Assembly: GCA_934647235.1 (NCBI GenBank)
Contig: CAKUFG010000003.1
Location: 56,770 to 120,769, forward strand
Length of the DNA stretch: 64,000 nucleotides
From: an uncultured Clostridia bacterium
Lineage (GTDB): Bacteria > Bacillota > Clostridia > Christensenellales > Aristaeellaceae
Direction: 5' to 3'
The notes under the pieces: generated by a model
Databases searched by the model: none
Seen by the model: the letters and a program-made list of their open reading frames with translations, nothing else
What the model was told of the DNA's origin: nothing
Made by a program: the position numbers and the translations under genes
Shown here: one piece after another, positions 41,637-50,468 of the stretch
Position numbering within the stretch: position 1 is the stretch's first letter
Layout: each line of letters starts with the position of its first letter

Positions 41637-43223
41637 ATGCAAACGCCCCCTAATAATAACAATCAGAACAGCGGCTACGAGCAGCGCGGCTTCACCGCCG
41701 TCCCCACGGGCGGTCAGCAGCCGGTCGCCGGGCAGCCCTATTACGCCCCGCCCCAGCCGCAGGCTCCCGTGCAGCAGCAGGTGGGGCCCGGCGCGCCGCC
41801 GCCCTATGCGCAGCCTGTTCAGCCCCAGGGGCAACCCTATCCCCCGCAGGGACAGCCCTACCCGCCGCAGGGACAGGCGTATCCGCCCCAGCAGGCGCAG
41901 CCTTATCCCCCGCAGCAGGGGCAGCCGGCAGCGCAGCAGCAGCCCAACGAATACTATCAAAGCGCCTATCAGCCCCAGCAGCCCGATCCCTTCCCGCAGC
42001 GGCAGCAGCCCTATCACGCGCCCAGGCGCCGCAGCTATGGCAGGCTCAATCTGGTTCTGGGCGCGGTCATCGGCGTGCTGATCATCGTGCTGGGCGCCAT
42101 CGCGGTATCCCAGCTGCTGGGCAGCCGGCAGACGCGCACGGCCTATGTCAGCGCGGGCACGCTGGGCTCCAACTATACGGGCGACGCGCTGATTGTACGC
42201 AACGAGGTCATGTACACGCAGGAGGGTATCTCCCAGATTGACTACGTTGCCACCGAGGGCGAGGTGGTCACGCGCGGCAGCGACGTGTGCACGGTGTACA
42301 CCTCGGGCTTCAACACCCGCGAGTGGACGACGCTGAACAATTACCGCACCCAGATCAAGGAATACCAAAAGACCCTGCTGGCCGAGACCAACGTGGAGGC
42401 CGATTCGCAGCTCAAGCGCTTCAACGCAAGCGTGCTGGAGCGCGCGCAGGAAACGCAGTCCCTGGTGCAGGGCAAGAGCGGCAACCTGATCAATCAGGAG
42501 GAGTTGCTCAGCAGCATCATCGAGGAGCGTTCCTATTATCTGAAGCAAAAATATGCCGACGATCAGAAGCTGAGCCGTCTCTACGACGATGAAAAGACGC
42601 AGCTTCAGCGCATCGAAACCTGGACGAAGCCCTTCGTGGCGGCCGATCCGGGCATCATCAGCTTCTATACCGACGGCTACGAGCGCGTGCTCACCAGCCA
42701 GACCTACGATAGCTTCACCCCCGCCGAGGTGCGCAGCATGTACAAGGGCAGCCTGCCCAAGTCCGCAGCGCTGGGCCGCAACGAGGTAGCCGTATACCGC
42801 CTGGTGCGTCAGGGCGGCTACACGGTGCTGATGCTGTGCGACGATGTAGACTGGACGCCCACGGTGGGCGCATCCTACGAGCTGCTGGTGGAGAGCTTTG
42901 ACAACACCCGCGTTTCGGCCACGGTGGAATCCGTCACCCGCTCGGAGGGCGAGCTGCTGGTGCGTCTCAGCGTGGTGGGCGACGTATCGCCCGTGCTGTA
43001 CATCCGTTCCTGCCATGTGCAGCTGTCCGAAAGCATTTACAGCCTGACCGTGCCGGCCAACGCCATCACCACGCTGGATGGCGAAATGGGCGTGGTTGTT
43101 GTGCAGCCCGACGGCGAGTACTTCCTGCCCGTCACCATCATCAGCCAGGATTCCAACGAGGCGCATATCGTGCCGCAGCTGAGCAACATCCTCACCGTTG
43201 GCTCCGTCGTGGTGGTATATTAA
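41637..43223 (+). CDS. HlyD-like membrane adaptor protein with Pro/Gln-rich cytoplasmic tail
   Basis: A 528-residue single-pass protein. Residues 1-130 are low-complexity Pro/Gln/Tyr with near repeats of PPQGQPY; a single helix follows (138-161); the outside part starts like a membrane fusion protein, with a split lipoyl-type half domain (DALIVRNEVMYTQEGISQIDY), a coiled-coil-rich middle (about 225-320) and a C-terminal beta barrel (YELLVESFDNTRVSATVESV onward). Such proteins occur beside sepF and divIVA in Clostridia, where they may take part in envelope assembly; no export pump is encoded here. GGAGG precedes the ATG. Confidence 0.75.
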   Translation: MQTPPNNNNQNSGYEQRGFTAVPTGGQQPVAGQPYYAPPQPQAPVQQQVGPGAPPPYAQPVQPQGQPYPPQGQPYPPQGQAYPPQQAQPYPPQQGQPAAQQQPNEYYQSAYQPQQPDPFPQRQQPYHAPRRRSYGRLNLVLGAVIGVLIIVLGAIAVSQLLGSRQTRTAYVSAGTLGSNYTGDALIVRNEVMYTQEGISQIDYVATEGEVVTRGSDVCTVYTSGFNTREWTTLNNYRTQIKEYQKTLLAETNVEADSQLKRFNASVLERAQETQSLVQGKSGNLINQEELLSSIIEERSYYLKQKYADDQKLSRLYDDEKTQLQRIETWTKPFVAADPGIISFYTDGYERVLTSQTYDSFTPAEVRSMYKGSLPKSAALGRNEVAVYRLVRQGGYTVLMLCDDVDWTPTVGASYELLVESFDNTRVSATVESVTRSEGELLVRLSVVGDVSPVLYIRSCHVQLSESIYSLTVPANAITTLDGEMGVVVVQPDGEYFLPVTIISQDSNEAHIVPQLSNILTVGSVVVVY

Positions 43224-43264
43224 GGAAAACGTCCTGAAATTTACATTCCCAGCGCCCTGAACGG

Positions 43265-43293
43265 TTGCATAATCTTCAATGTTTGTGTATAAT
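43265..43293 (+). promoter_or_regulatory. Sigma-A promoter of sepF-divIVA
   Basis: TTGCAT (43265-43270), 17 nt, TATAAT (43288-43293). Confidence 0.8.
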
Positions 43294-43364
43294 AGGCAGG
43301 GTATGCCCGTGCTATTCCGGGCAATTTTCCAGCCGGGCGGCATGCCGCCGTATGAGGAGGAACC

Positions 43365-44399
43365 ATGGCTTTCCGCAATTTAATGGACAGCGTTAAAAAT
43401 TTCTTTGGCCCCAACAATTCTTTCTTCAACGGCCCCCGCGCCGAGGAGGAAGCCGCCTATAATCCCGCCCCGGCGGCCGGCGATGCGGGCTATTACGCCC
43501 AGCCGCAGCAGCAGGCCGCGCCCCAGCAGAGCGCGCAGCCCTATGCGCAGCCGGCCTATGATCCTCAGCCGCAGCAAAGCGCCTATCAGGCCCCTGCCTA
43601 TCAGCCGCCCTACCAGCAGCCGCAGCCGGCCTATCAACAGCCGGCTTATCAGGCGCAGCCCTTCCAGCAGCCGCAGCAGCCTGCCCAGCCGCAGATGCAG
43701 CAGCCCGCCTATTCCGCATCCCCCCTGCAGCAGGGCTATCAGCCCCAGCAGCGCAACCGCCGCTCCGCCCAGCACGCGCAGCAGGCCCAGCAGCCCGAGG
43801 CTGAAAACGTAGTGCCCTTCCCGGGCGCCGCGCAGCAGCCCCAGCAGGCGCAGCCCGCCGCGCAGCCCCAGCAGGGCGCGCCGGCCAAGCAGCTATCCGC
43901 CTGCGTGGTCAACGCCCGCAGCATCGCCGATTGCCGCAACGCCATCGGCATTCTGCGCACGGGCGACTGCGTCATCGCGGTGATGGACAGCATTGCCGAC
44001 CAGGCCGAGGTGCGCCGCTATGTCGATACGCTCAACGGCGCGTGCTTCTCCCTGGGCTGCACCATGACGCGGCTTTCCGCCCGCGTGGGCGTGTATCTGC
44101 TGGCGCCTGCCGGCATGCAGGTGTATACCGACCGCACCACCACCCAGATGAACGCGCAGTCCCGCGCCCCGCAGCGCGCTAATCCCGGCGCGCAACAGAA
44201 TATCTGGCAGACCCTCCTCGAGCCTCAGCAGGGGCAGATGTCCTATGGGCAGGCCGCCTATCAGCAGCCGGTTAATCCCTTCGCCCCGCCGCAGCCCGTA
44301 TACGCGCAGCCCCAGCAGCCCGCCTTCTCGGAGCAGCAGCCCTCCCAGGGCTATGTGCCCGATCACGACGGCGCGGAGTATCACAGCGCGGTCATGTAA
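43365..44399 (+). CDS. sepF: Cell division protein SepF with long Pro/Gln-rich linker
   Basis: SepF binds FtsZ and the membrane and bundles Z-ring filaments. The amphipathic membrane-binding start is MAFRNLMDSVKNFFG; the globular SepF core is at about 178-254 (VVNARSIADCRNAIGILRTGD through GVYLLAPAGMQV). Between them is an unusually long disordered stretch of about 150 residues dominated by Gln, Pro, Ala and Tyr, and a second Pro/Gln tail follows the core. At 344 residues it is more than twice the length of Bacillus SepF (about 150). Confidence 0.92.
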   Translation: MAFRNLMDSVKNFFGPNNSFFNGPRAEEEAAYNPAPAAGDAGYYAQPQQQAAPQQSAQPYAQPAYDPQPQQSAYQAPAYQPPYQQPQPAYQQPAYQAQPFQQPQQPAQPQMQQPAYSASPLQQGYQPQQRNRRSAQHAQQAQQPEAENVVPFPGAAQQPQQAQPAAQPQQGAPAKQLSACVVNARSIADCRNAIGILRTGDCVIAVMDSIADQAEVRRYVDTLNGACFSLGCTMTRLSARVGVYLLAPAGMQVYTDRTTTQMNAQSRAPQRANPGAQQNIWQTLLEPQQGQMSYGQAAYQQPVNPFAPPQPVYAQPQQPAFSEQQPSQGYVPDHDGAEYHSAVM

Positions 44400-44409
44400 A
44401 AGAATCATC

Positions 44410-44435
44410 GGCCATCCGCAAAGATGGCCTGTTTC
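44410..44435 (+). terminator. Short hairpin after sepF (weak terminator)
   Basis: GGCCATC (44410-44416) pairs with GATGGCC (44423-44429) and is followed by TGTTTCC. The poor T-run suggests partial read-through into divIVA. Confidence 0.45.
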
Positions 44436-44493
44436 CTTATTATCAGCGCTTATGAACGGAATATGATTACAGCCACGAAAGGAGCCGTTTTCC

Positions 44494-44982
44494 ATGCCTA
44501 TCACCGTCGCCATGATCGAAGAAAAGGAATTTAAGACCAAGGTTCGCGGCTACGACCCCGTAGAGGTAGACGAGTTTCTGGATGATATCTGCGACGAAAT
44601 GGTCGTGATGCAGGAGGAAATCTCCAATCTGCAGGCGCGCCTGGCGCAGGCCTCCCGCACGCAGATGTACGCCCAGCCTGCCCCCCAGCCGCAGCGCGAC
44701 GTCAACGCCGAGGCCTCCGACAGCGCCCAGCGCCTGCTGGCCCGCGCGCAGAAAATGTACGACGATACCATCGCCGAGGCCAAGCGCGAGGCCGATTCCA
44801 TCCTGGCCAACGCCAACGCCCAGGCGCAGAACGGCCAGTCCGCCGCGCTGACGGCGGAATGCGACGCCCTCCGCAAGCAGGTAGAGGAGCTGCGCGCCTC
44901 CGCGCGCTCCTACCGCGATAAGCTGCTTCAACTGCTGCAGCAGCAGCGCGAGCTGCTGGACCAGAACTCCGAGCTGTTCTGA
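44494..44982 (+). CDS. divIVA: DivIVA-domain protein
   Basis: A 162-residue coiled-coil protein that recognises negatively curved membrane at the poles and septum. The N-terminal DivIVA motif is intact: MIEEKEFKTKVRGYDPVEVDEFLDDIC (residues 7-33), followed by a first coiled coil, a linker with Pro/Gln (MYAQPAPQPQRD) and a second long coiled coil rich in Glu, Ala and Gln. Adjacent to sepF, as in most Firmicutes. AAAGGAG precedes the ATG. Confidence 0.9.
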   Translation: MPITVAMIEEKEFKTKVRGYDPVEVDEFLDDICDEMVVMQEEISNLQARLAQASRTQMYAQPAPQPQRDVNAEASDSAQRLLARAQKMYDDTIAEAKREADSILANANAQAQNGQSAALTAECDALRKQVEELRASARSYRDKLLQLLQQQRELLDQNSELF

Positions 44983-45006
44983 CCTGCCTGATCAAATACA
45001 ACAGCA

Positions 45007-45885
45007 ATGGATAAAAAGCTATACGGCGCGCTGGAGGCGGGCGGCACCAAAATGGTGCTGGGCATTGCGGATGCGGACGGCCGCATTCTGCACACCCTGT
45101 CCCTGCCTACGCGCACGCCCGATGAAACAATGCCGGAGATGATCGCCTTTTTTGCCCAGCATGCCGTCTGCGCGCTGGGCGTGGGCACCTTCGGTCCGGC
45201 GCAGGTGCATGCCGAATCGCCCGATTACGGCAGCATCCTGCATACGCCCAAGCTGGCCTGGCAGGGCTATCCCCTGTGCCGGGAGTTTAGCCGTGTGCTG
45301 AACGTACCCTTTGCCTGCGATACCGACGTCAATGCCGCCGCGCTGGCCGAGGCTCGCCTGGGCGCAGCGCGCGGGCTGCACAGCTGCCTGTATCTGACGG
45401 TAGGCACGGGCATCGGCGGCGGGCTGTACTGCGAGGATCAGCTGGTGCATGGCATGCTGCATCCCGAATGGGGGCATATGCTACTGGCTCCGCGCGCGGA
45501 CGATCCCACGCCGGATGGCTTTTGCCCCTTCCATCAGCACTGCGCCGAAGGGCTGGCCGCCGGACCTGCCATTGAGAAGCGCTGGGGCGTTTCCGCCCGC
45601 GACCTGCCTGAGAATCACCCGGCCTTCGATCTGGAGGCCTATTATCTGGCGCAGGTGTGCGTAAACGCGCTGATGACCGTATCGCCCGAGCGCATTTTGC
45701 TGGGCGGCGGCGTAATGCAGCGCGAGGGCCTGCTGCCCCGCGTGCGGCACTATGTGCGCCAGCTGCAGAACGGCTACATCACAGCGCCGGAGCTGGACGA
45801 TCTGGATACCTACATTCAAACCCCTGCGCTTTATCCGCTCAGCGGCCTGGTTGGCGCGGCGCTGCTGGCGCTGTCCGCCCGCTGA
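45007..45885 (+). CDS. ROK-family sugar kinase, fructokinase-like
   Basis: A 292-residue ROK kinase. GALEAGGTKMVLGI is the ATP phosphate loop; TVGTGIGGGL and the metal site HPEWGHM with CPFHQHCAEGLAAGPAI (zinc-binding His and Cys) match the fructokinase/GmuE branch (Bacillus YdhR type). Likely reaction: phosphorylation of fructose or mannose to the 6-phosphate, complementing ManA in the window. No strong ribosome binding site is seen before ATG 45007, 24 nt after divIVA. Confidence 0.87.
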   Translation: MDKKLYGALEAGGTKMVLGIADADGRILHTLSLPTRTPDETMPEMIAFFAQHAVCALGVGTFGPAQVHAESPDYGSILHTPKLAWQGYPLCREFSRVLNVPFACDTDVNAAALAEARLGAARGLHSCLYLTVGTGIGGGLYCEDQLVHGMLHPEWGHMLLAPRADDPTPDGFCPFHQHCAEGLAAGPAIEKRWGVSARDLPENHPAFDLEAYYLAQVCVNALMTVSPERILLGGGVMQREGLLPRVRHYVRQLQNGYITAPELDDLDTYIQTPALYPLSGLVGAALLALSAR

Positions 45886-45906
45886 TTGACAAAAGGAGCG
45901 TTCGCC

Positions 45907-46755
45907 ATGCAGCCCACCGCTTCCCCCGCGCCTGACGTTTCCATCAGTCAGGATCTGCGGCACGCGGCCAGCGTGCTGTCCAGGTTTTATGAAGAACTGC
46001 CGGTGATACTCACGCGCCTGCTTACGGCCGGCGCGGCGATTATCATCGGCCTTTTGCTGCTGCGGCTGTTCCGCCGCCTGCTCAACAAGCACCTGCGCTA
46101 TCGTCCCGGCACCACGCGCCGCACCATGCAGCAGGTAGAAACGCTGCGGTCGCTGATTGGCAGCGTGATGAGCTATCTGATGTACTTTTTCATCGCGCTG
46201 GTGGTGCTGCGCATCTTCGGGGTGGATCTGGCATCGCTCCTGGCTGTGGCCGGCATCGGCAGCATCGCCCTGGGCTTTGGCGCGCAATCGCTGGTGAAGG
46301 ATATCATCAGCGGCATGTTCCTGTGGATGGAGGGCAACATCACCGTGGGCGACATTGTGACACTGGCCGGCTGCACCGGCAAGGTGGAGGCCATGTCGCT
46401 GCGCACCACCACCCTGCGCGGCACGGACGGCACGCTGTACGCCATCCCCAACGGCGATATCCGCACCGTGGCCTGCCGCTCCCGTGGGGCGATTGTGGCG
46501 CAGGTGAACATCACCGTAGCCGTAGGGCAGGATATGCTGCGCGCACAGCAGGCCATCACCGAGGAATGCGCGCTGCTGGCCGCGCGGCTGGGGCTTGCCC
46601 ATACGCCCACCCTGTACCCCGCCATCGCAGGCGACGCGCTGCGCGTCACCATGCGCGTAGAGTGTCCCTGCGAGCCCGATGAATGCTGGGCGCTGGAGCG
46701 GGAGATCCGCCTGAGCCTGTATGAACGGCTGCGCAAGGAAGAAATCAAAACCTGA
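45907..46755 (+). CDS. Small-conductance mechanosensitive channel, MscS family
   Basis: A 282-residue channel that opens under membrane tension to relieve osmotic pressure. Three hydrophobic segments are seen, and the pore-lining helix and its continuation read LAVAGIGSIALGFGAQSLVKDIISGMF, the family hallmark with alternating Gly and Ala. WMEGNITVGDIVTLAGCTGKVEAMSLRTTTLRGTDG is the beta domain of the vestibule. ATG 45907 follows AAAGGAG; it closes this plus-strand group before a terminator. Confidence 0.9.
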   Translation: MQPTASPAPDVSISQDLRHAASVLSRFYEELPVILTRLLTAGAAIIIGLLLLRLFRRLLNKHLRYRPGTTRRTMQQVETLRSLIGSVMSYLMYFFIALVVLRIFGVDLASLLAVAGIGSIALGFGAQSLVKDIISGMFLWMEGNITVGDIVTLAGCTGKVEAMSLRTTTLRGTDGTLYAIPNGDIRTVACRSRGAIVAQVNITVAVGQDMLRAQQAITEECALLAARLGLAHTPTLYPAIAGDALRVTMRVECPCEPDECWALEREIRLSLYERLRKEEIKT

Positions 46756-46774
46756 CGCTGATCGAACAATGCAA

Positions 46775-46816
46775 AAAACGGCTGGCTGGAGCGTTCTCCA
46801 ATCAGCCGTTTTCTTT
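46775..46816. terminator. Bidirectional terminator between mscS and the GDPD gene
   Basis: AAAACGGCTG (46775-46784) pairs with CAGCCGTTTT (46803-46812), with an inner GGAG/CTCC pair; T-runs exist on both strands. Confidence 0.87.
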
Positions 46817-46823
46817 TACGTCC

Positions 46824-47591
46824 TTACAGCCGTCCGGCGGCGCGCAGATAGGCCCGCGGGTCGTTGCACAGCGGCAGGGTGGTTTGATAATGCATCGCGC
46901 GGGCGACCTGCTCGGGCGTATCCGCCGGGGTACAGATGATGGCGATATCATGGTCACGGTACAGCTTCACATGCTCGTCATCCAGCATATTATAGGGAAT
47001 GCAGATGCCCCACAGCTCGTTCAGCGTGCCGTTCGGGCCGGGATGAAAATTGACCCTCCAGGGATAATCGTGCGGCGCGCCGATCACCCGGCGGCCAACA
47101 CGCTCGGTCAGGTAGGATACGATATCGCAGTCCACACAGTTGAACACGCAGCGATTCATCATGCCCATCTGCTCAATCAGCGGCAGCGCCGCCTTGACCG
47201 TATCCAGCGTGTAATCGTACACCTTGAAGTCGATATCCATCAAAACATCCGGATAATCGCGCATATAGCTTAAAAACTGCTCCAGCGTAGGCAGATGCAG
47301 GCCCTCGTACACAACGCCGCAATGGATGCCGAAATCCAGCTGCTTGAGCTCCTTGAGGGTATAATTATGGATGTTGCCCGTGCCGTTGGAGCAGCGCTCC
47401 AGGTGGTTATCATGGGCGATTACCGGCACGCCGTCGCGCGACAGATACACATCCACCTCCACCAGATCCACGCCCAGGGCAATGCCCTCCTGCACAGCCA
47501 GCAACGTATTTTCAGGATAACGCTCGGAATAGCCGCGGTGCGCGCCGATAAACAGCCCATCCCGGCGCAGCAAGCTTTCCAGCTTTGTCAT
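46824..47591 (-). CDS. Glycerophosphodiester phosphodiesterase
   Basis: A 255-residue cytoplasmic TIM-barrel phosphodiesterase that cleaves glycerophosphodiesters to sn-glycerol 3-phosphate and an alcohol. FIGAHRGYSERYPENT carries the catalytic His-Arg pair and Glu, DLVEVDVYLSRDGVPVIAHDN the metal Glu/Asp and the second catalytic His, and LMDIDFKVYD a third acidic site. It has no signal peptide, so it should act on imported or internal diesters. Last gene of the LplABC-type operon. Confidence 0.92.
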   Translation of the reverse strand: MTKLESLLRRDGLFIGAHRGYSERYPENTLLAVQEGIALGVDLVEVDVYLSRDGVPVIAHDNHLERCSNGTGNIHNYTLKELKQLDFGIHCGVVYEGLHLPTLEQFLSYMRDYPDVLMDIDFKVYDYTLDTVKAALPLIEQMGMMNRCVFNCVDCDIVSYLTERVGRRVIGAPHDYPWRVNFHPGPNGTLNELWGICIPYNMLDDEHVKLYRDHDIAIICTPADTPEQVARAMHYQTTLPLCNDPRAYLRAAGRL

Positions 47592-47609
47592 AAGCAGTGC
47601 CTTCTTTCC

Positions 47610-48512
47610 TTACGCCAGCGCATCATAGCGCCGCAGCAGATATTGACCGATTTCAAACGCCGTGCGGCACAGTTGAGGGTACAGTTCTTCCGGCGCGCGG
47701 CGCGTGGCATTCTGGATTTCAAAGGTGAAATCGCCCGCGTAATCCACTGCGCGCAGGCCCAGCAGCACATCATCCCACTCGAGGGTGCCGTGGAAGGGCA
47801 GCAGGTGCAGATCGTCCATGCGGTTATTATCGTGGATATGGAGGGCAATCAGTCGCTTGCCATACAGCTTGATGGTATCGTACAGGTTTTCGCCCATGTA
47901 GTGCGCATGACCCACATCCAGGCAGATCTGCACATTTTCCATGTTGATCGCATCCACCAGATCCACCAGCTCCTCCGCATGGGTGCAGTAGCGCCAATAC
48001 ACGCTGCCGTCCATCCGGCGGTTGCTGAGCATGTTCTCCACCGCGATACGCAGGCCATACCTGCCGGCCATGTCGCCCGCACGGCGCAGATATTCCACAT
48101 TGGCGCGGCGGCAGGCGTCGATATTCTGCAGTTCGCGCGAGCCGGGCGCTTCATAGGGATGATAGATGATGGTATCGATGCCCAGCATCACGCAGGCCTG
48201 CATGATGCGCTCGGTCATCTGATGCAGCCAGGCCGTGTGGTCGTCCTGGGCAAAGTAATCATACATCGAGCCGTGCGCCTGATTGAACACAATGCCCAGC
48301 TTGTCCGCCTCGCTGCGCTGGGCTTCAATCCATCCCTGCCATTCCGAGGTAGTAAAGGGGTTTTCGCCGCGCACAGTATCCTGATTGCTGAACGCCGTAG
48401 CGCACCAGTCCAGTACCTGGAAGCCCGCCGCGCCCAGGGTGCGGATGGTATCCAGGCTGTGCTCCGCGCGCTGCACAGGATAAAGCATATTGGTAGAAGT
48501 GGAAAGCCGCAT
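47610..48512 (-). CDS. Sugar phosphate isomerase/epimerase family TIM barrel
   Basis: A 300-residue AP endonuclease-2/xylose-isomerase-like barrel. Metal-ligand segments are visible: IAVENMLSNRR (Glu), VQICLDVGHAHYMGE (Asp, His), IALHIHDNNRMDDLHLLPF (His, Asp) and FTFEIQNATRR (Glu). These proteins isomerise or epimerise keto-sugars, sometimes acting as glycoside-related enzymes. It stands between the permease and diesterase genes, so it probably processes the imported compound. Confidence 0.87.
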   Translation of the reverse strand: MRLSTSTNMLYPVQRAEHSLDTIRTLGAAGFQVLDWCATAFSNQDTVRGENPFTTSEWQGWIEAQRSEADKLGIVFNQAHGSMYDYFAQDDHTAWLHQMTERIMQACVMLGIDTIIYHPYEAPGSRELQNIDACRRANVEYLRRAGDMAGRYGLRIAVENMLSNRRMDGSVYWRYCTHAEELVDLVDAINMENVQICLDVGHAHYMGENLYDTIKLYGKRLIALHIHDNNRMDDLHLLPFHGTLEWDDVLLGLRAVDYAGDFTFEIQNATRRAPEELYPQLCRTAFEIGQYLLRRYDALA

Positions 48513-48534
48513 GTCCGGTTCCTTTCCGGGCGGA

Positions 48535-49419
48535 TCAGCCCTTGACCGAGCCGACCATTACGCCCTTGACAAAGTACTTTTGAATGAAGGGGTACACGCA
48601 CAGAATGGGCAGGGTGGTAACGACGATGGAAGCGCACTTGAGGGTATGCGAGGTGGGGGCCTGCTGCACATCGTCGATGGTCACGCCCATGTCCTCCAGC
48701 GCTGCAGTGGCCGAAATGATGATGGTGCGCATCACGTTCTGCACAGGCACGAGCTTGGCGTCCGTCAGGTACATCACGCCGGGGAACCACGCATTCCAGA
48801 AGGAAACGGCGTAGAACATGGCGATGGTGGCGATGGACGGCAGGCTCAGCGGCAGGATCACGCGGATCAGGATAGTAAACTGATTGGCGCCGTCCAGATA
48901 CGCGGCCTCCTCCAATGCGTCCGGAATGGCATAGAAGAAGTTGCGCATGATCAGCATGTTCCAGGTGTTGCAGATATAGGGCAGCACCAGCGCCCACCGG
49001 CTGTTGAGCAGGCCCAATTCCTTCACCAGAATGTAGTTGGGCACCATGCCGCCGGAGAACAGCATGGTAAAGAACACCATGCCCAGGATGCCGTTGCGGC
49101 CGCGCAGCTCGCGCTTGCTGAGGGGGTAGGCCAGGGTAATCGTCAGGAACATGCTCAGCGCCGTGCCCGCAATAACCACAAACAGCGTGTTGGCATAACC
49201 AGTATACAGCTTATCGGTCTTAAAGAGAATACCGTAAGCCGAAGTATCCCAAACCTCCGGCCAGAGGATGAACTGGCCGCGCCGGGCAATCTCCGACGCG
49301 CTGACAAAGGAGGTGATCAGCACGCTCAGCAGCGGCACAATGGTGACCACCGCCAACAGGCCCAGCAGGATATACGATACGATAATAAAGATTCTTTCGC
49401 TTCTCGTGACGTTTTTCAT
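48535..49419 (-). CDS. Carbohydrate ABC permease, LplC/YtcP type
   Basis: A 294-residue inner-membrane permease of the CUT1 group. The EAA loop reads EEAAYLDGANQFTILIRVILPLSLPSIATIAMF; WNAWFPGVMYL and the C-terminal PILCVYPFIQKYFVKGVMVGSVKG are characteristic of LplC-like subunits. Pairs with the LplB-like subunit encoded 3 nt upstream. No ATPase gene is present; CUT1 systems of this type generally use a shared MsmX-like ATPase. Confidence 0.91.
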   Translation of the reverse strand: MKNVTRSERIFIIVSYILLGLLAVVTIVPLLSVLITSFVSASEIARRGQFILWPEVWDTSAYGILFKTDKLYTGYANTLFVVIAGTALSMFLTITLAYPLSKRELRGRNGILGMVFFTMLFSGGMVPNYILVKELGLLNSRWALVLPYICNTWNMLIMRNFFYAIPDALEEAAYLDGANQFTILIRVILPLSLPSIATIAMFYAVSFWNAWFPGVMYLTDAKLVPVQNVMRTIIISATAALEDMGVTIDDVQQAPTSHTLKCASIVVTTLPILCVYPFIQKYFVKGVMVGSVKG

Positions 49420-49422
49420 AGC

Positions 49423-50367
49423 TTACCAGATCCCCTCCTGTCCCATTTTCTTGGCGACAAAGTTGGAGCCAAGCACCATCACCAGCGCGACGACGGATTT
49501 GAACACGTTGACGGCCGTTGAGTAGGAATAGTTCAGGCTGACCAGGCCCTCGCGGTAAACATAGGTATCGATGATATCGCCGGTCTCGTACACGGCGGAG
49601 GAATACAGCAGGAATACCTGCTCAAAGCCGGCGTTAAGCAATTCGCCGCAGCGCAGAATGAACATCAGCGAAATGATCGGCGCAATTGCCGGCAGCGTTA
49701 CATGCAGAATCTTATGGTGCCAGTTGGCGCCATCCACAGTCGCGGCCTCGTAAAGCTCAGGGTCGATGCCCGTCATGGCCGCCAGGTATACGATGGAGTT
49801 CCAGCCGATGGTCTTCCACAGCTCGGTAATCACCAGCACGCCCTGGAAGTACTCGTTGCGGCCGATAAAGAAGATCGGCTCACCGCCAAAGGCCTTGATG
49901 ATCATGTTGATCAGGCCGCCGTCCACGCTGGTAACGGTGCGCACGATGCTGCATACCACCACGGTGGACAGGAAATGCGGCAAATAAGAAACGGTCTGAA
50001 TCGACTTTTTGTAGATTTTTCCGGGAATCGCGTTCAGCAGGATCGCCAGCAGAATGGACGAGGGGAAGCATACCACCAGCTTTTTCAGGCTGATGAGCAG
50101 GCTGTTGCGGATCAGCCGCCAGGCGTAAATGGACTTAAAGAACCGGCGGAACCAGTACAGCCCCACCCACTTGCTGTTGAACATGCCTTTCAGCCCGCTG
50201 AAGGGCTGATACTTTTCAAAGGCAATCACAATACCGAACATCGGCGCGTACTTGAACAGCACATACCACAGAACGCCCGGGATGAGCATCAAATACAGCA
50301 GCTTGTATTTATTAAAGGATTTCCGCCAGGTCAGGCGGTCGTTTATCGCTTTTGTTTTTCGGGCCAA
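49423..50367 (-). CDS. Carbohydrate ABC permease, LplB type
   Basis: A 314-residue CUT1 permease. The start has the LplB pattern (KYKLLYLMLIPGVLWYVLFKYAPMFG), the EAA loop reads YEAATVDGANWHHKILHVTLPAIAPI, and FLLYSSAVYETGDIIDTYVYREGL is diagnostic of this subgroup. Together with the LplC-like subunit it forms the channel of an importer for an oligosaccharide, glycan fragment or glycosylated compound. Confidence 0.91.
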   Translation of the reverse strand: MARKTKAINDRLTWRKSFNKYKLLYLMLIPGVLWYVLFKYAPMFGIVIAFEKYQPFSGLKGMFNSKWVGLYWFRRFFKSIYAWRLIRNSLLISLKKLVVCFPSSILLAILLNAIPGKIYKKSIQTVSYLPHFLSTVVVCSIVRTVTSVDGGLINMIIKAFGGEPIFFIGRNEYFQGVLVITELWKTIGWNSIVYLAAMTGIDPELYEAATVDGANWHHKILHVTLPAIAPIISLMFILRCGELLNAGFEQVFLLYSSAVYETGDIIDTYVYREGLVSLNYSYSTAVNVFKSVVALVMVLGSNFVAKKMGQEGIW

Positions 50368-50427
50368 GGCGTGGGCCTCCTTTCGGGTATGCGCCGGGAG
50401 ACGGCGATGCGTGGCGAATAAAGGCCG

Positions 50428-50453
50428 GGGGAGGGAAATCGCTTTCCCTCCCC
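50428..50453 (-). promoter_or_regulatory. Intra-operon hairpin after the binding-protein gene
   Basis: GGGGAGGGAAA (50428-50438) pairs perfectly with TTTCCCTCCCC (50443-50453) around a TCGC loop. It sits between the binding-protein stop and the permease start on the minus strand without a T-run, like the hairpin at 30303, so it probably adjusts relative expression. Confidence 0.6.
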
Positions 50454-50468
50454 GCGGGATGGACGGGA

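Noticed and set aside
41637..43900. Possible tandem repeat array or CRISPR because of repeated CAGCC and CCGCAG units
   Set aside because: The repetition is codon-level (Pro/Gln/Tyr) within two open frames and irregular; no constant repeat and spacer lengths.
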